Positions 44,590-57,420 of a stretch of 64,000 nt of DNA are shown piece by piece (the first letter of the stretch is position 1; each line of letters begins with the position of its first letter). The DNA is from Juglans regia (Eukaryota > Streptophyta > Magnoliopsida > Fagales > Juglandaceae). A model generated the notes under the pieces. The model searched no databases. It was not told the origin of the DNA and saw only the letters and a program-made list of their open reading frames with translations. The position numbers were made by a program, and so were the translations under genes. The stretch is taken from positions 31,529,150 to 31,593,149 of the forward strand of contig NC_049910.1 in NCBI RefSeq assembly GCF_001411555.2. Direction: 5' to 3'.

Positions 44590-47186
44590 CTTTTTTTTTT
44601 GGGCTCTCCTTTTGGAATCCCTGAAGCGATTCCTTCTCTCAAATATGATATGAATGTATATAATAAGAAGGAAGAATTATGTGCCTATGATTCTGGAGCA
44701 CAGACAACGAGAAGCTTCCCCATCTCCATCATGATCACAGTCCAAAGTGACCAACTTATAAGTAAGAGTGAACTTTGAGGAGGGCACGTCGCCCCACCTT
44801 TTTGGCTACTTTCTTGTCTGCATGCACCGCTTTCCAAACACTTGTCCATTTATCATACAAGCACTAGCATTGTGCATATGCAAAATCATATCTATTGATT
44901 TTGCATATTAATTATCAAAAACAAAAGAAAAAAGATTTTGCATATTAAAAGCAATATCTACGATATCTTTTAGTCAAATATAATAAAATATTATTTATTA
45001 TTTATTATTTTTTTAAATTATTTTTTTCTTTCAAATTTCTTTCCGTTGGTATTGAGAGAGGGTAAGGAGAATGAAATGTTTCGAGATATGGTTTGTTTCC
45101 GTTGATGTTTAGAGAGGGGAGAAGAGAGAGAAACAAGTAGTAAAATAACATGAACAATGTATCATTAAATTTTTTAAAGAAAAATTCTATTCATCATCTT
45201 TACACACCACACACTATATTTTTTTTTTCTCTTATTAAATGTGTGCTAAATGTGTGGTATATAGATAATGAGTAGAAAATTTTAATAAATTTAAAAAGAA
45301 TAAAATAAAATAAAAACATTATATATGATGTGTAGATGCATATGTAGATGCATAATCTAATGTTAGTGCTCTTTACGTCCCTGAACAGGGAAGGGGAAAT
45401 ATTTGAAGCAAAATGGCATCTGCAATAAATATTCCATTCCTTAAATTTAAAAAATAAAAAATGAAACTAGAGAAATCTTCATACGAGGTGACTTATTGAT
45501 TTAATCGATCTATATAGTAATTTAATAAAATGAAAGAAAAGTTAATGGAGGTCGAATATTTACTTTAAGAGGAATAAATAAAGTGAAACTATCCCAAGCA
45601 GTGAAAAATCCGAATTATATCCCCGACTGGACAGTGCAACCACTTATACAATATATAAGGATTTTGAAAAGAAAATAGTTCATATTAGCATAGGATTTCA
45701 ATTCCATTATTTAAAAAGTCTTTGAAAAGTAATGATAGCTAACGTGTCAACCTCCTATTGGAAGATATTTTCTTTTAGAAAAAAATAACAATAACTCTCT
45801 CAAACTACATTCAAATTAATGTAATAATCGTTCAACAAACTATTAATTTGGACAATTAACCCTATATTAACAAAAACAAATACAATATGCACCTCTATAA
45901 AAAAAAAAAAATGACAAAACATCTTCATTAAAATTTGGAAATTAAAAATAGAAGAGAGATTTGGGGTCAAATTTTTGGTCACTTTTTTCTAATTGCTTTT
46001 CATTTTTTAGTATTCTCTTGTAAACAATCAAATTTTTCGTTGTTTTTCATTTTGGGTCAGATTAGTTGTGGAATCAGATTGCTTAATGGCTGTGCAAGTG
46101 GTGAATGCTGAAATTGAGGCTGCAGCTTTTGCTTGAGGATCTGGTTTTTGAAATTAGGAAGCTTCAAGCTTTATATACTGCATGTCAAATTTAACATATA
46201 TATATATATAATATATATGGATGTACCATTTTGTTAAATTGTTAGAGATAATTTAGACTTTTAAAGGCAAAAGGGATTTTTTTTTTTTTGGTGCTTTAGG
46301 GGTGAGTTCCAAAATTGATAGTTTTGAGCTGATTGCAAATGTTGAGAGTTCTGTTATATTCAATCATGTTTGTATATTCTTTATGCACTCCATTAATGTG
46401 ATTGGTAAAAATAATTATTTTATACTAAAAAAATGAGCCAATCACATTAGTGAATTATGTAAAGAGTATACAAAAATGACTGAACATAAAAATTTTAATA
46501 TATATTTTCTCCTTTCTTTAACGTGTTCTGATAGATCCTCAAGCGTAAAATTTTATATACCCATCTACTTTATTTTAGACTCTAAAATTTAGAGAGATTC
46601 TAAAATATCTTAATGCTAAATATACATATCCCGAGATCTTGTATTAAAATATCTTTAACGTGGCCTAAAGAAAGTTTTGTTGTTTTTGGTTCTCTTTTTT
46701 CTTCATCAATGAGATTGTTGGCTGCTTACTAATATCCTATAACAATACGTGTAAACACATATAAAGACTGAATTTGGCAAGTGCATAATTAGATCACTCA
46801 GAAAACAGAGATAACATACTACTGCTGCTGCCCTTTATCTACAAAATCGAAAAGCTGCCCAAGGAAGGGTAATTTAAGGTAAATATATCCTCCAATGGAA
46901 TTTACGGTACACACGGAAGGGTAATTTAAGCAAAGCAAATTTTACTCGTGGAGAAAAAAGAAATCCTAAGACAAACAGCCTATGAGCCTCAATTTTGAAC
47001 CCAAGCAAACACTAGATTCCATATTCAACACAGGAACCAATTTTACATAAGCCATTGAAATTTCACACTTCAATGATCACTGATTCTGGCAATCTAATTC
47101 CAACTCCTGCCTTGTGAACGGATTCGTACCTGAATTTGAACCTGGTTACTAAACAGACAACTATACTACATCTAACATCTTTGCTC
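44590..47186. other. Intergenic between dynein light chain and LCV genes
   Basis: AT-rich with no recognised gene. The first few hundred bases are the promoter side of the dynein light chain gene; the last part is the 3' flank of the LCV gene. It holds a small fold-back MITE near 46370. Confidence 0.5.
46368..46478. repeat. Small fold-back MITE, ~110 bp
   Basis: GTATATTCTTTATGCACTCC...TTAATGTGATTGG at the left is inverted at CCAATCACATTAGTGAATTATGTAAAGAGTATAC at the right, with an AT-rich loop between. Confidence 0.75.
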
Positions 47187-50100
47187 TCAGCTTCTGTTGA
47201 GTCTACTTCTATCCACTGACATAACCCGTGAATCCAAGGTCGATAGGATCTGAGGCATCGACATACCCCCAGACACAACAATTTCTGCAATTGAAGAGTA
47301 AAGAAGTTTTCACATCAAACTACATTAGATGGTAAGTCCAATTGAAGAAATTCTTCTTCGCTTTTATATTGGGAAAAAAATGAACTTATTATAGGACCCC
47401 CAAAAAAATTAATAACAGGGAAACCCTTAAAAACTAAAGTATCTTCATTTACAGACCATTCTTGTTCCATGACTCAATGAACATGGCTTTCTGGTGCTGT
47501 TGGGTGAAAATTGCAAACTGAATATTTTATAAGCAGGGGCAAGAAGGTGATCCCAGGTCGACAACAATTCACTTTTTCCCTACCTCTGCATTTAACAATA
47601 AAAATAACAGCTAAGGAAATAAATTACTCACCAATTCCTTCTCGGACTGATAAATTTGGTCTGATAACATCCTTGGTATTGACCAGAAATATATCTCCAA
47701 TGTAAAGATGGTTCGTCGGAACATAGACACAGTAAAGCTCCTCCTCTCCAGAATAGTTCTGCATTAATTTATTTATTGAGAAAAACAGTATAAATGCTAT
47801 TTCATTTCAGAACTTAATAGGCTATTTTAATATAACATAAAAAATGAACTTCCAAAGACAAACTAACAGTTCAAAGATAAAGTAGTTAATAACCGGGGCA
47901 AAGACTGTTAAACCAAAACTAATTACTGATATTCAGTTTGTGAACTTTCTCTGTATGTGAGAGTCGTTTTTCTTAAAACAGAGAAGGTGAAACATTTCTA
48001 GGAAACATCCAGGGAACAAAGTCTTGTCAAGAGACTATTGAGTCACCTCTATCATGGAATGATTGCACATGTAAACTGACATCAATTTAATATGGGTAAC
48101 TCCCACCACCAGTCCAAGAGATGTGGCAGCACACACATTTTCGAAGAGTGCGGTAAATTTGAGGTAATAATACTTTCACTACATTAATGGATGATGTTTA
48201 ATTGAGGCGGTACAGCGATGATAATTTCCCACAGAGATTGTTTTCAGACCTGGAGGACGACGGATGAAGTGATGAAGCCAAATGCATATTCACCGATACG
48301 TGGATGCCTTATTATGGCTACTTCCTTAAAGGCCTGTGTGTTTTGATCTGTATCAAACAGATTAGAATATATATCATTCCACTGAAACTGATTAAATCAA
48401 AACATGGGCAGGAAAATGTGCACAAACCAAACCTGGTGATATGGCAGCACTAATTTGCTTGGAGGCACTGTAGATATGACGAACGAATGGCATCCGCTTA
48501 ATAAACCACTCTCCAAGTGCAAGGACAGATGCACCCAACCATGATGACATGAACACCCCGACCAAAAAGATGAATGTTATTGAAGTTACAAATCCAAGAC
48601 CTGCACAAGAAGTATAAGACCAAGTGAAAACTTCCATAAGATACTGAGGTTCAGTTCATTTTGACAAAGACATTATCAATTATGGAAGCATGCTTTCGAT
48701 CTATGAGAAAATGTGCTCAATGCACGAAGCTAGACGGCCATCTCTTGACAAATGAGAGCAACTTCAGAAACCCCATAGAGGTGCATGTTTCTCTTAGTAA
48801 GCTTCCTAATCCCTTAATCTAAAAATGACAAAATATATTAATACTAGAGCAACATAATTTGCAGCTAGGTATAGAAAACGTCTCTATTTCCTCTCCTTTT
48901 CTTTTACTCCATATAGACACCACAAATTTAGCAACAAAGATCCACAGAAATGAGAATCAGTGAAATTCATGTCGACAAAGTAGCATTAACTTTAGTATCA
49001 TGTATTTTGAACTCTCAGAAAGGAATATAAGATTCATGAAAACATAATATTTACAAATTTTCCATGAAATAGAACTTCTCTGTGCTCAATCAACAGAAGC
49101 ATCTAGCAGCAGAAATTTTTTTTTTGATAACTAAACGGTAGTATAAATAAGAATAGGCAAAGCCCAGGTATACAAGGTGGTATACAAGAGATAAAACCTA
49201 TCTAGTTGCTAAAAAAGAAAGAAGAAAATCATGTACATTTAGGCCATTAAAATCATGTACAACAGAAGCATCTAGGACTAGCACTATCATAAAAGGGAGA
49301 TGAATTTCGCAGAGAAGTCCATTCTGTACAAACCAAACAAGGCAAAACAAGCCAAGCAAAAATGCTGCCTCAGATAATGATTTCTCATAAGTAATTGATT
49401 AATACATCTCAAACACATTTACCAACACTGGGATGAAGGAAATGACTTTTTATTTGACACAAACGTTATGCTTACCAAAGATATCAATTCCAAGCTGAGC
49501 ATATATAGGAGAGAAAAAGCCATCCACAAAGTGAATAAACCACCATGTTAGGTAGAAAGTAATTGCTATTGGAAATAGGATGACACTGCAAAACAGCTAA
49601 GAGTAAGCACCTACTATAATAGCAGAAAGCACAGTAAGCATAGACCTTAAAAGCAAAGTATATCCATTAAACCATACCATTCATAATAGTTGGACAATAC
49701 AATTAAAAAATTATTAAAAGAACACCACACACTTTTCCAAGTACAATTCTGTGCAAGTAAATCAAGTATCAGAAACTAAATCTACCAGGATTCTTAAGTT
49801 CATCAATAGGAGAGCTGTCCTACTTACCCAAGGAACAATATTTCATTCAACATACATCATAAATGGGCTGATCAGCAGGCCAGGATAAAAACAGCCTGCA
49901 CGACAGACTCCACCCACCCTCCCGCCTGAGTAATGGGTGGATTTTTTTCACCTTCTAATGGGCAGCCTGCCTGGGTAGGTTCCTCTAAAATCTGTAAAGG
50001 TCAAGGACATAGCACGTTCAAAGGGCTCAGAGGTGGATAATACCCGCTTGTCCAAACCTTAATATTATATATATTTTACAATCTTTTTAACATATTGCAT

Positions 50101-52643
50101 CATTTTTCCCTTTTTTCCCTCTAACCGTCAAATGTATCTCTTTCAGCACTTCATCATATCGTTCCTATTGAAAATTGTTGTCCCCTCCCTTTCAAACCAA
50201 CTAGCCACTCCTGCCCTCCCCCCTTCTCTATCTCCATACTCCTTACAACAAATTATTTTGATCCCGTTTGGATTCAGAGATGAGTTGAGATGGTTTTAGA
50301 TGAGTTGAATAAAATTTTGTTAGAATATTATTTTTAATATTATTATTGTTTTGTGATTTGAAAAAGTTGAATTGTTTATTATATTTTGTGTGGAAATTTG
50401 GAAAAGTTTGTGTGGAAATTTGGAAAAGTTGTAATAATGAGATGAGCTAAGTTGACATGAGTTTTGAATCCAAACGGGGCCTAATGTAACTTTCTCCCTC
50501 TCTCATTCTCTCTGTTTTGCTCTAATTCCATGAAGGGTTTTTGGGTTTTTGCTCATTGGTTCCTCTGTTTCTCTCCTTCTTAATCCATCAGACCCTCTCT
50601 CTGTTCGGCTTCAACGGACAGGAGTAAAACAAACGACTAAAGGGGGTGAGTTTTAGTCCATGTCCGAGCTCCTTTGGGTGGGGAGTTGGTTTCAAAAACG
50701 CCCCGATCATAATGAACAATAAACTCTAGGTTAGATTCAAAGCATTCAATCTTCCAATACGTGCAAGTTAAGTATGCCTCAAGACTTATAAATTTAAGAG
50801 AACTTCGAACACCCAAGAATTCCTCTAGGTGACATGACCTGGAAATGTCACATTTCAAAATATCCATCTATCAACTTTTTTTTTTTTTTTTTAATTTATG
50901 TTACCATAATATCCTTTGGCTTCTGCTAACTGAAAGATTCCAAGATAACCCTTCCGAGGAAAAAAAAATTGGTAAGGTTAAAGATAAAATTTAGTGGTTT
51001 AAAAATAGATGAAAATTTCAACGGAAACGAGTACAAAAAAGATTGCCACCCCACCATAGTAAAAAGCCAAAATATGACAGAAAGTATCGAAACCAAGAAA
51101 TACACAAGGGGAAGAAAAGGTGGCAAGTTGAGCTTCCCTAAGAAACTCCATAGGAAACCACCTGCCCATTTAAAACTAATTCTCAGAACCCACAGGTCAT
51201 ATAATGATGTCAAAAACAGGAACAGGTAAAATATCATTGCAGATAGTTTCAATATAATCATAAACAAAATCCTGCACAAGTCATGAAAATTGACTCCACT
51301 ACATTTAAATACAAAGTCATGCCAAAAAATAAAAATTTGTACCAACGGATTCCTTTATCTGTAAAATATCGTCATGATGAATTGACAGGAAGAAAAAAAT
51401 ACACAAGTTCATCAGTTTAAATGTGGGTGAACTTCAATGCTCCTATGCATAACAGAGCAACTATACTGAGTATGTAGCATTCATCTTGATGCAAAAATAC
51501 TGAGGAAAAATAAGCAAGAATTGCGCACCATCCAGTCATGAACTTTTTTGAAGCCCAGCTCCTAACGACTTTGTAAAAGGTCTACACAGTGAAGACAGTG
51601 TACAGAATCTGTCAGAAACATACTAATCGTATATAAGAACATAACAACGGAATCATTCATGGCACTACAATCTACCAAAAATATACACACATATTTGGAG
51701 TAATAACTACAAATAGGAAAGTCAACTTGTGGAACCTACTACAATTATAAAAGGCTATTGGGAATTGAAGTCGATGAAACAACATATGAAGTGCTAGGTC
51801 GAATTAGAAATCAAAACAACAGAAGGTTTAGAAGATGCCTTGGTAAAAGCTATTTCAATCTAACAGTCTATCTTCAAACAGGAGCACGTGGAGCTAATGC
51901 ATTTTGCCTGACAACCAACGTGAGATCCATTACTGCCAGAGATGTCGATAAGGTAACCTGAAATCTACTTATTCAATTTCGTAACTTGAGAGATTGTGCA
52001 TAATTAAATTCCAAGTCAGAACAATGAAGTTGTTAAATGTCCATTGATTTTTCACACAAACCGTAATTCAAATCTTTCAGTTTCTCAACGAACTCGATCG
52101 ACCCAGAGATAGAACCAGAAATGAAGAATTTAAGCAATAGTCGTTTGATCATATCAAAATCAGCAGACAATTTGACTAACGAAGTTTAGTTCAACTCGTT
52201 TAACTTATGAATATAACGTTTAGAGCAATTACGATTAGTACAAAAATTAGAATCAAAAGAAGCACTACTCCAAAAGAATCCAAAATATTGTCTTCAAATC
52301 ACAACCGAAAACACTATGAAACAGGTCAACGGCCGACCAAAAAGTAAGTTTAAATAGTGAAAAGGAAAAAAAGCATAAGCATAACCTAATGAAGAAGTAC
52401 AAGTTCCCCATCAGTTTCGTAGGGAAGCAAACGCAGCAGAAGCACAAGCAAAGATTAGAAGACCCCAGATAGAGAGAAAGAAAGAAGGGAGATTACCTCT
52501 CGGCCCGCGTGGTGGGAAGAGGAGGAAGAAGAGGAGGGCTTGGATGAGGAGGCGTGGTCGTCCCCTGAGTCGGCGACGGGGATGAGAAGCTCCCGATCTC
52601 TGTCTCTGGTGGCCATAACGATAGCCGATTTGTCGTCGCCCAT
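47187..52643 (-). CDS. LCV: LIKE-COV (DUF502) membrane protein, 266 aa
   Basis: Seven coding exons on the minus strand: 52643-52497, 51581-51529, 49585-49476, 48600-48433, 48347-48250, 47758-47632 and 47284-47187. All have GT/AG introns and sum to 801 bases, 266 codons plus TGA. The start is MGDDKSAIVMATRDRDRELL with a Ser run (residues 32-43). Two membrane segments follow: ILFPIAITFYLTWWFIHFV (exon 3) and GFVTSITFIFLVGVFMSSWL (exon 4). Then come RMPFVRHIYSASKQ, AIIRHPRIGEYAFGF, CVYVPTNHLYIGDIFLV and SGGMSMPQIL, the conserved DUF502 blocks. Arabidopsis COV1 and LCV proteins are Golgi/trans-Golgi membrane proteins needed for vascular patterning and protein sorting. All conserved blocks are present and no stops occur. 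Which paralogue it is cannot be decided. Confidence 0.93.
49586..51528 (-). other. Intron 2 of LCV, 1.9 kb, with inserted repeats
   Basis: Large intron relative to its neighbours. It holds copy j of the GATGAGATGA repeat, a GC-richer patch (49880-50040) with CAGCCTGC words, and a CT-rich patch (50490-50600). Small open frames at 50637-50867 and 50926-51345 (minus) are not gene-like. Confidence 0.6.
50261..50482. repeat. GATGAGATGA-family repeat, copy j (well preserved)
   Basis: GATCCCGTTTGGATTCAGAGATGAGTTGAGATGG at the left is inverted at TTTTGAATCCAAACGGGGCC at the right. The 22-base segment around GTGTGGAAATTTGGAAAAGTT is tandemly duplicated inside (about 50386-50430). This is the clearest copy of the family's terminal inverted repeats. 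Confidence 0.85.
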
Positions 52644-52850
52644 CAGAAGAAGAACAAAGCGACGCCGTTCAGGAATCCGAACGTTTTCAACGTTACCGTG
52701 CGGGCAGTCAGAAAGAGAGAGGGGAAGAAGAAGAAGAAGAAGAAGAAGAAAGAGGAGACAAGCTTGAAGAAGAGAGATGAGGAAAGGAGCCTTCCTGGAG
52801 AAATCTCTCCCAAATCCCTTTCCCTAAAATCTTTCTTACCAATAAATTTT
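52644..52850 (-). promoter_or_regulatory. LCV 5' UTR/promoter region with (TTC)n
   Basis: On the minus strand, upstream of the ATG at 52643, a (TTC)n tract (52720-52756) and CTCCTTTCCTCATCTCTC resemble a plant pyrimidine-rich 5' UTR. The transcription start is not placed. Confidence 0.5.
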
Positions 52851-53604
52851 TAAATTCAAACTAAATACATATATAAACATAACGTTTTGGGTAACGACAT
52901 GGAGTGTGCGAGGACTGCGAGGATATGTGTCTGGCGGCACCACTTAAGGGGCGGATTAAACAATGTTAATTATATATTATCCAATCACATTGCACTTTCA
53001 TCTTTGTAGCCTGCTGTGTTGTCTGCTGTCGTTGATGATCTGTCTCCAATGAGTTTTTTTGTTTTTTGTTTTGTTTTCCCTCTCGAGGCCAGGTTTCACG
53101 TAATTAAACGTAGATTACAAGATAGAGGACTTGAGAAATGTTACTCCTAACCGGCTAGACAAACCGTTAGGCATTCGCGTCCCATGTGGTAAAAATGAAA
53201 CGATCACGTTTTATTCAACTTGTCAAAACTTATGTTTCTATCTTCATCCGTCTTTTTCGTTGTCTTTCAGAATCAAGACTACTAGAGGCAACCATTTTCA
53301 GAGCTCTCAGACTACTCAAAATCACAATTTCGCTCATTTCCAAACCTCCCTCGAAATCCACCTTCCTCCTTTCTTCATTTCCAAAGGCAACCATAAGCAT
53401 ATGTAGTTTGTATATGCCAACCTCATAGTTCTCACTCCTTCGTTTAGATGAAACCCAAAATCATTGATAGTTTTCACAAGGAATTGGGTGATTTTGACAA
53501 GAATGATCATTACTTTATCAATATCAGCTGATCCATCAAAAGTAAACAACAAGTTATGTCGTGATTGATGAACAGATCTACCACAAATTTGGTGTACTGA
53601 CTAC
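52851..53604. other. Intergenic, no recognised gene
   Basis: Three overlapping small frames (53131-53552) are not recognised. One plus frame is amphipathic and Leu/Arg/Ser-rich (RLLEATIFRALRLLKITISL) but has no support. Confidence 0.4.
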
Positions 53605-53605
53605 T

Positions 53606-54397
53606 AGGCTTGCAACCTGAGCAATCCAAGTTGTGTTTTGGCCCGACTTGACCCAGCCCGCTTTCCAGAACAATGTAATCCAACCCAATCCGACAAGAGT
53701 CGGGTTGGCCCGTTTCTTCTCAAAGTTTGAAGGAACCTGTCAATTTCATAAAATTCATTTTTAGAAAGAGAAATTACTTTTAAATTCAACCGCGTACATG
53801 GCCAAAGGGGCGTGTGGATCAACCTTACTGGAGCATATTGGCAACACAACATTGAAAATAGCCTTGGGATTTACACTTCTGTAGCAGCTTAGCTCCATAA
53901 ATTCTACATGCAAGCTATGGTGGAGGTTAGGTTGGATGAGGTGGTGAAGAATACAACTTCTTTGACTTCTACAGCTCGCGCTGATGAATTACAAGCATTC
54001 ATTGAAAAAGAGTGACAGAAAATTCAATAAAAAAGCCCACATGCAATCTTCCGACATCTCGGCGAGTTGAGTTATGATAGCAAGGTACTTTAATTTTTCA
54101 ACATCTGTTTGGTTGGTGGGAAAATCAGGAAAAGGAAAAGAAATTGAATTCTTTCTTTGGTTGTCTTGATTGCTTACGGTGTTGGGACTTTGTTCCTGAT
54201 TGGTGGGGCTTTGTTTTAGGGTTGTGCAGAAAAGAAGAAGAAGAATGACAAAGAAGAATTGTAAAGAAAATAAATAGTCGGATCGTTTTGACATTTAGCG
54301 GGTTCGACCCTCAAACAATTTCAAATCGTGTTTTTCAGACGAGTCGGATCGGATCTATCGGGCGGGTCGGGTTCTACAATTTTCTGCACAGCCCTAC
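53606..54397. repeat. hAT-like non-autonomous element with degenerate termini
   Basis: Left: TAGGCTTGCAACCTGAGC followed by GGCCCGACTTGACCCAGCCCG. Right: CGGGCGGGTCGGGTTCTAC followed by TGCACAGCCCTA. The terminal CCCGACCCG words are inverted. Flanking CTGACTAC and CTAACTAA could be a worn 8-bp target duplication (6/8). A second GTTGTGCAGAAAAGAAG copy is at about 54221. Confidence 0.45.
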
Positions 54398-54840
54398 TAA
54401 CTAATAGTTTTTTCTAACAATTTAGAGTTTAAAGAGGCAGTGGAAGATGATAGGAAGAAAAAAAAATATCAAACTCATAAAGAGATATACAGAAACAAAC
54501 CATTCAAATTAGAAATATTTTCTCTAAATATCTAATTGCTACCATGACAACGTCAGGAAAAACGAAGAAGTTACGGTGATCTTTTCCAGACTTGTAGATG
54601 ACGACGGCGATCTCTTCCTTCTTCCAGTATAAATCAAAGGGGATGAATCTGAGTTGGGAGTGAAGTATAAGTCAAGTTTTATGGGCAACAATCTGAGTTT
54701 CTTTAGCAAAATTGTAGACCCAAAATGGCAGTTTTTCTTCCACCCAGACCAAACGCGATATTGAAATCTGAGTTTTCCCTCTTTCCGTTTACTTTTGTGT
54801 TTTGTTTTATTTTTTATTTTTTAATATATTGGCTGACATG
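54398..54840. other. Unassigned spacer
   Basis: No gene or repeat border recognised. The open frame 54725-54952 is not supported. Confidence 0.4.
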
Positions 54841-54843
54841 GCT

Positions 54844-54844
54844 T

Positions 54845-54878
<34 letters not shown>

Positions 54879-54882
54879 AAGC
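54844..54882. repeat. (TA)n microsatellite
   Basis: About 18 TA units with one interruption. Confidence 0.9.
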
Positions 54883-54927
54883 CCCACGGTTTCACGCGTC
54901 GGTTGCCCCTAGTAGTATTGAAATAAC

Positions 54928-55545
54928 TTTGGGATGTTGGGAAATAAGATGATGAGATGATAATTTTATATATAATAATTAAAATATTTGTAAATAGTAG
55001 TGAAATAGGTTAAAGTTTTTATTGGATTTTGAAAAATGAGAAAAAAAAAGTTGCATAAAACATATTTTAAAATTAAGATATTATTAGAATATAATTTTTT
55101 AATATTATTTTAAAAAATAATAATATGACTTCCAAATATGTATATCAAATATGCCTATTCATATTTTTTGATTTTTTGATTTTTTTAATGATTAAAAAAG
55201 TGACTATTAATGAAATTGTATTTTTTATTTATTTTTTCCTAATGATTAAGGATGTTTAAAAAATGTTTAAAAAAAAAAAACCATTTGCATTGGTGTGCAT
55301 ATTTGGGGTGCGCATTTGGTGTGCACTCTAGCATTGTCCTATTATTTTTGTTTTGAGGTTTGGAAAAGTTAAATTATTTTTTGTATTTTGTTTAGAAGTT
55401 TATGAAAATTATAATTACTAGGAAATGGTTATATGAAAATTTTGAAAATTTGAAATTAAAAATTACTTGTATTTGAGTAATGTTTGAGATGAAAATTATG
55501 AAAAAATTTTAGATGAGTTATGTTTTCCAAACAACCCCTAAAAGT
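54928..55545. repeat. GATGAGATGA-family repeat, copy k, split by another insertion
   Basis: TTTGGGATGTTGGGAAATAAGATGATGAGATGA at the left and TTAGATGAGTTATGTTTTCCAAACAACCCC at the right are family ends. The middle (about 55135-55340) is unrelated, with TTTAATGATTAAAAAAGTGAC and GTGTGCATATTTGGGGTGCGCATTTGGTGTGCAC words, and looks like a nested MITE. Confidence 0.65.
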
Positions 55546-55949
55546 GGGAGGTTCGGAAAAATAGTTTTTTCACAGATAATATAGTGCAAAAAGAAAAATA
55601 AGATTAAAAAAACTAGTTATTAGATAGCTTGATCAATCCCTACTCATTTTCACTAAGGGAAAGTTAACATTAACGATTTTTGGGCAAATTTATGTTGCAC
55701 CGATACTGGGTTCATAAGCTTCTGTAGAAATTTATTTTCCCAATATATAGAATTCTATAAGCACCCGACATCACTATGTTACTACCCATCATAAGCTAAT
55801 GAACAAAGCTTGTTAGGGCACAAAATAAACTAGGCCAGCCTACCATATGCCCAGCATCAAACGTAGGAGGAAAAAGAAGAGAAAGATAAGACAATATAAG
55901 AGTTTAAATAAAGCCAAGTCAAACACGTAAAGGGAAAATGTGAATGAAT

Positions 55950-56337
55950 ATAAAGCTAACAACCACTCCCAACTTCTAGAGCGACTTTTGGAGGGGCTTC
56001 TTCAACCTTCATCTCAGGGACTTCAGAGACATCATCTTCTCCCTCTAGGTAAGAGGGTTTTCATCCTCCATTGTACTAAGAGATACGTGAGACCATGAGA
56101 GAATGTTCAAATCACCAAACATAGTGTATTTGTCTTCCAAACACCATGTGGAAGTAAGCTTTATGTCGAACCATGTAAATCTGTGTATCTCTCTCATTTA
56201 TATTTCATTTGTTGTTTACTTTCATGAATGAATGCAAGGACACCGAATCGATGCCCAAGCCACTATCATGAGCCAATGGTCAAGGATGATTTATTCTTCC
56301 TTTTCGGTCTGTACCAACAAAATGCATCAACAATTGC
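55950..56337 (+). mobile_element. LTR-like arm, left (plus orientation)
   Basis: From ATAAAGCTAACAACCACTCC to CAACAATT. It contains GGAGGGGCTTCTTCAACC, CATCCTCCATTGTACTA, GTGGAAGTAAGCTTTATGTCG and CTCATTTATATTTCATTTGTTG. It is followed by CAATTGCTGCCATCTATGGGAAC, which resembles the gypsy primer-site context. The right arm repeats all these blocks in reverse order and on the opposite strand. Confidence 0.6.
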
Positions 56338-57420
56338 TGCCATCTATGGGAACGAAGAGGAGTGGCGGGATGACTCGTGATTGGGTGAGGTGAGCAAGCA
56401 TTGTTTCTCGTCGTTGTGTGGCTGGAGTGCTACCTGCCTTCCAACCTCCAAAGTTGTGCGCATGCGTGACCAGGCGAGGTGGCGGGCTCGTTACTTGCCA
56501 ATTATTTTCTTTTGGTGATGGGCTCATGCCTACCACGGCAAGTCCCTCAAGATGGTGACAAAAAATGTTGACGAACTAGAATGTGATCACTAACAGTTTT
56601 GTTCGGGCGTGGCGACCTCCATATTCTTTTGTGAGGAGGGACTGGCTAGCCCAAGGCTGCTGGCCAACCCCGCGATGATAGGCAAGCACAATCCATGCGT
56701 GTGCGAACATTTTGAGCTCCTTGTGGGGTGAGGACTCCGTGGTAGCAACATAGAATACTAGAAGGTTAGACATCATGCTTGCCGGCTTCTTCACGAGGCC
56801 ATAAGCATGTATATAGAATACGGGTTGTTTGCCTACCAACTTTTATAGCTTCATCTTTGGGGATAGAAACCACCATCGGTGATTTTTGGCATCTCTCATG
56901 GTGGGCCTCACACTTGCAGGTGTCCTTACTTGGCCATCGGCGTGCATAAAGTTGGTAGGTGATCTACCCGCCCGCTTTCATTGGTCGTGCATGTTGTGCT
57001 AAGTTAGGCAGGCAAGGTCCCGTCCATTGGTGGTTTCTTGAATGCCTTAAGGCCACCAGTATCATTACACCGCCACTAGTGAGCTAGATGCTCACCCATT
57101 TTCGTTGTGTAGCCAGCGGGTTGTTGGGTTGTTTGCCCGCCTAATTCCTTCGCTTGCACATTTCCGTGATGTAAAGCCAAGCATAGGTTTTGTCTTCTTT
57201 TTTTCTCTCTATGGTAATAATTCTAATGAAAAATAAATAATAACATGTGAAAAGTTGTGGCATTCTTATATGTTTCTTTGGAGACGATCTCGTGAGCCAA
57301 TGAATAATAGGCAAAAAGTTGAGGGGATCTTATATACTTCTTTGGAGATGATCTTGTGAGCCAACGAATCGTTCTTCATCAATTCCTTTAATGAGAATAA
57401 GTCAATCCTACAGCGACGCC
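56338..57420. other. Interior between the inverted LTR-like arms
   Basis: About 1.08 kb, GC-richer than the flanks, without a recognised domain. Small minus frames (56327-56536, 56576-56839) look accidental. 57246-57305 is repeated at 57311-57370 (CTTTGGAGA(C/T)GATCT(C/T)GTGAGCCAA). Confidence 0.5.

Noticed and set aside
50926..51345. 139-codon minus-strand open frame in LCV intron 2
   Set aside because: Phe/Leu-rich run from an AT-rich intron, no motif; an intact spliced gene spans it.
51758..51961. 67-codon plus-strand frame in LCV intron 1
   Set aside because: Reads like a protein (DETTYEVLGRIRNQNNRRF) but I know no match, and it lies antisense within an intron; not enough to call a gene.
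53131..53552. Three overlapping frames on both strands
   Set aside because: None has a motif or splice support, and they contradict each other.
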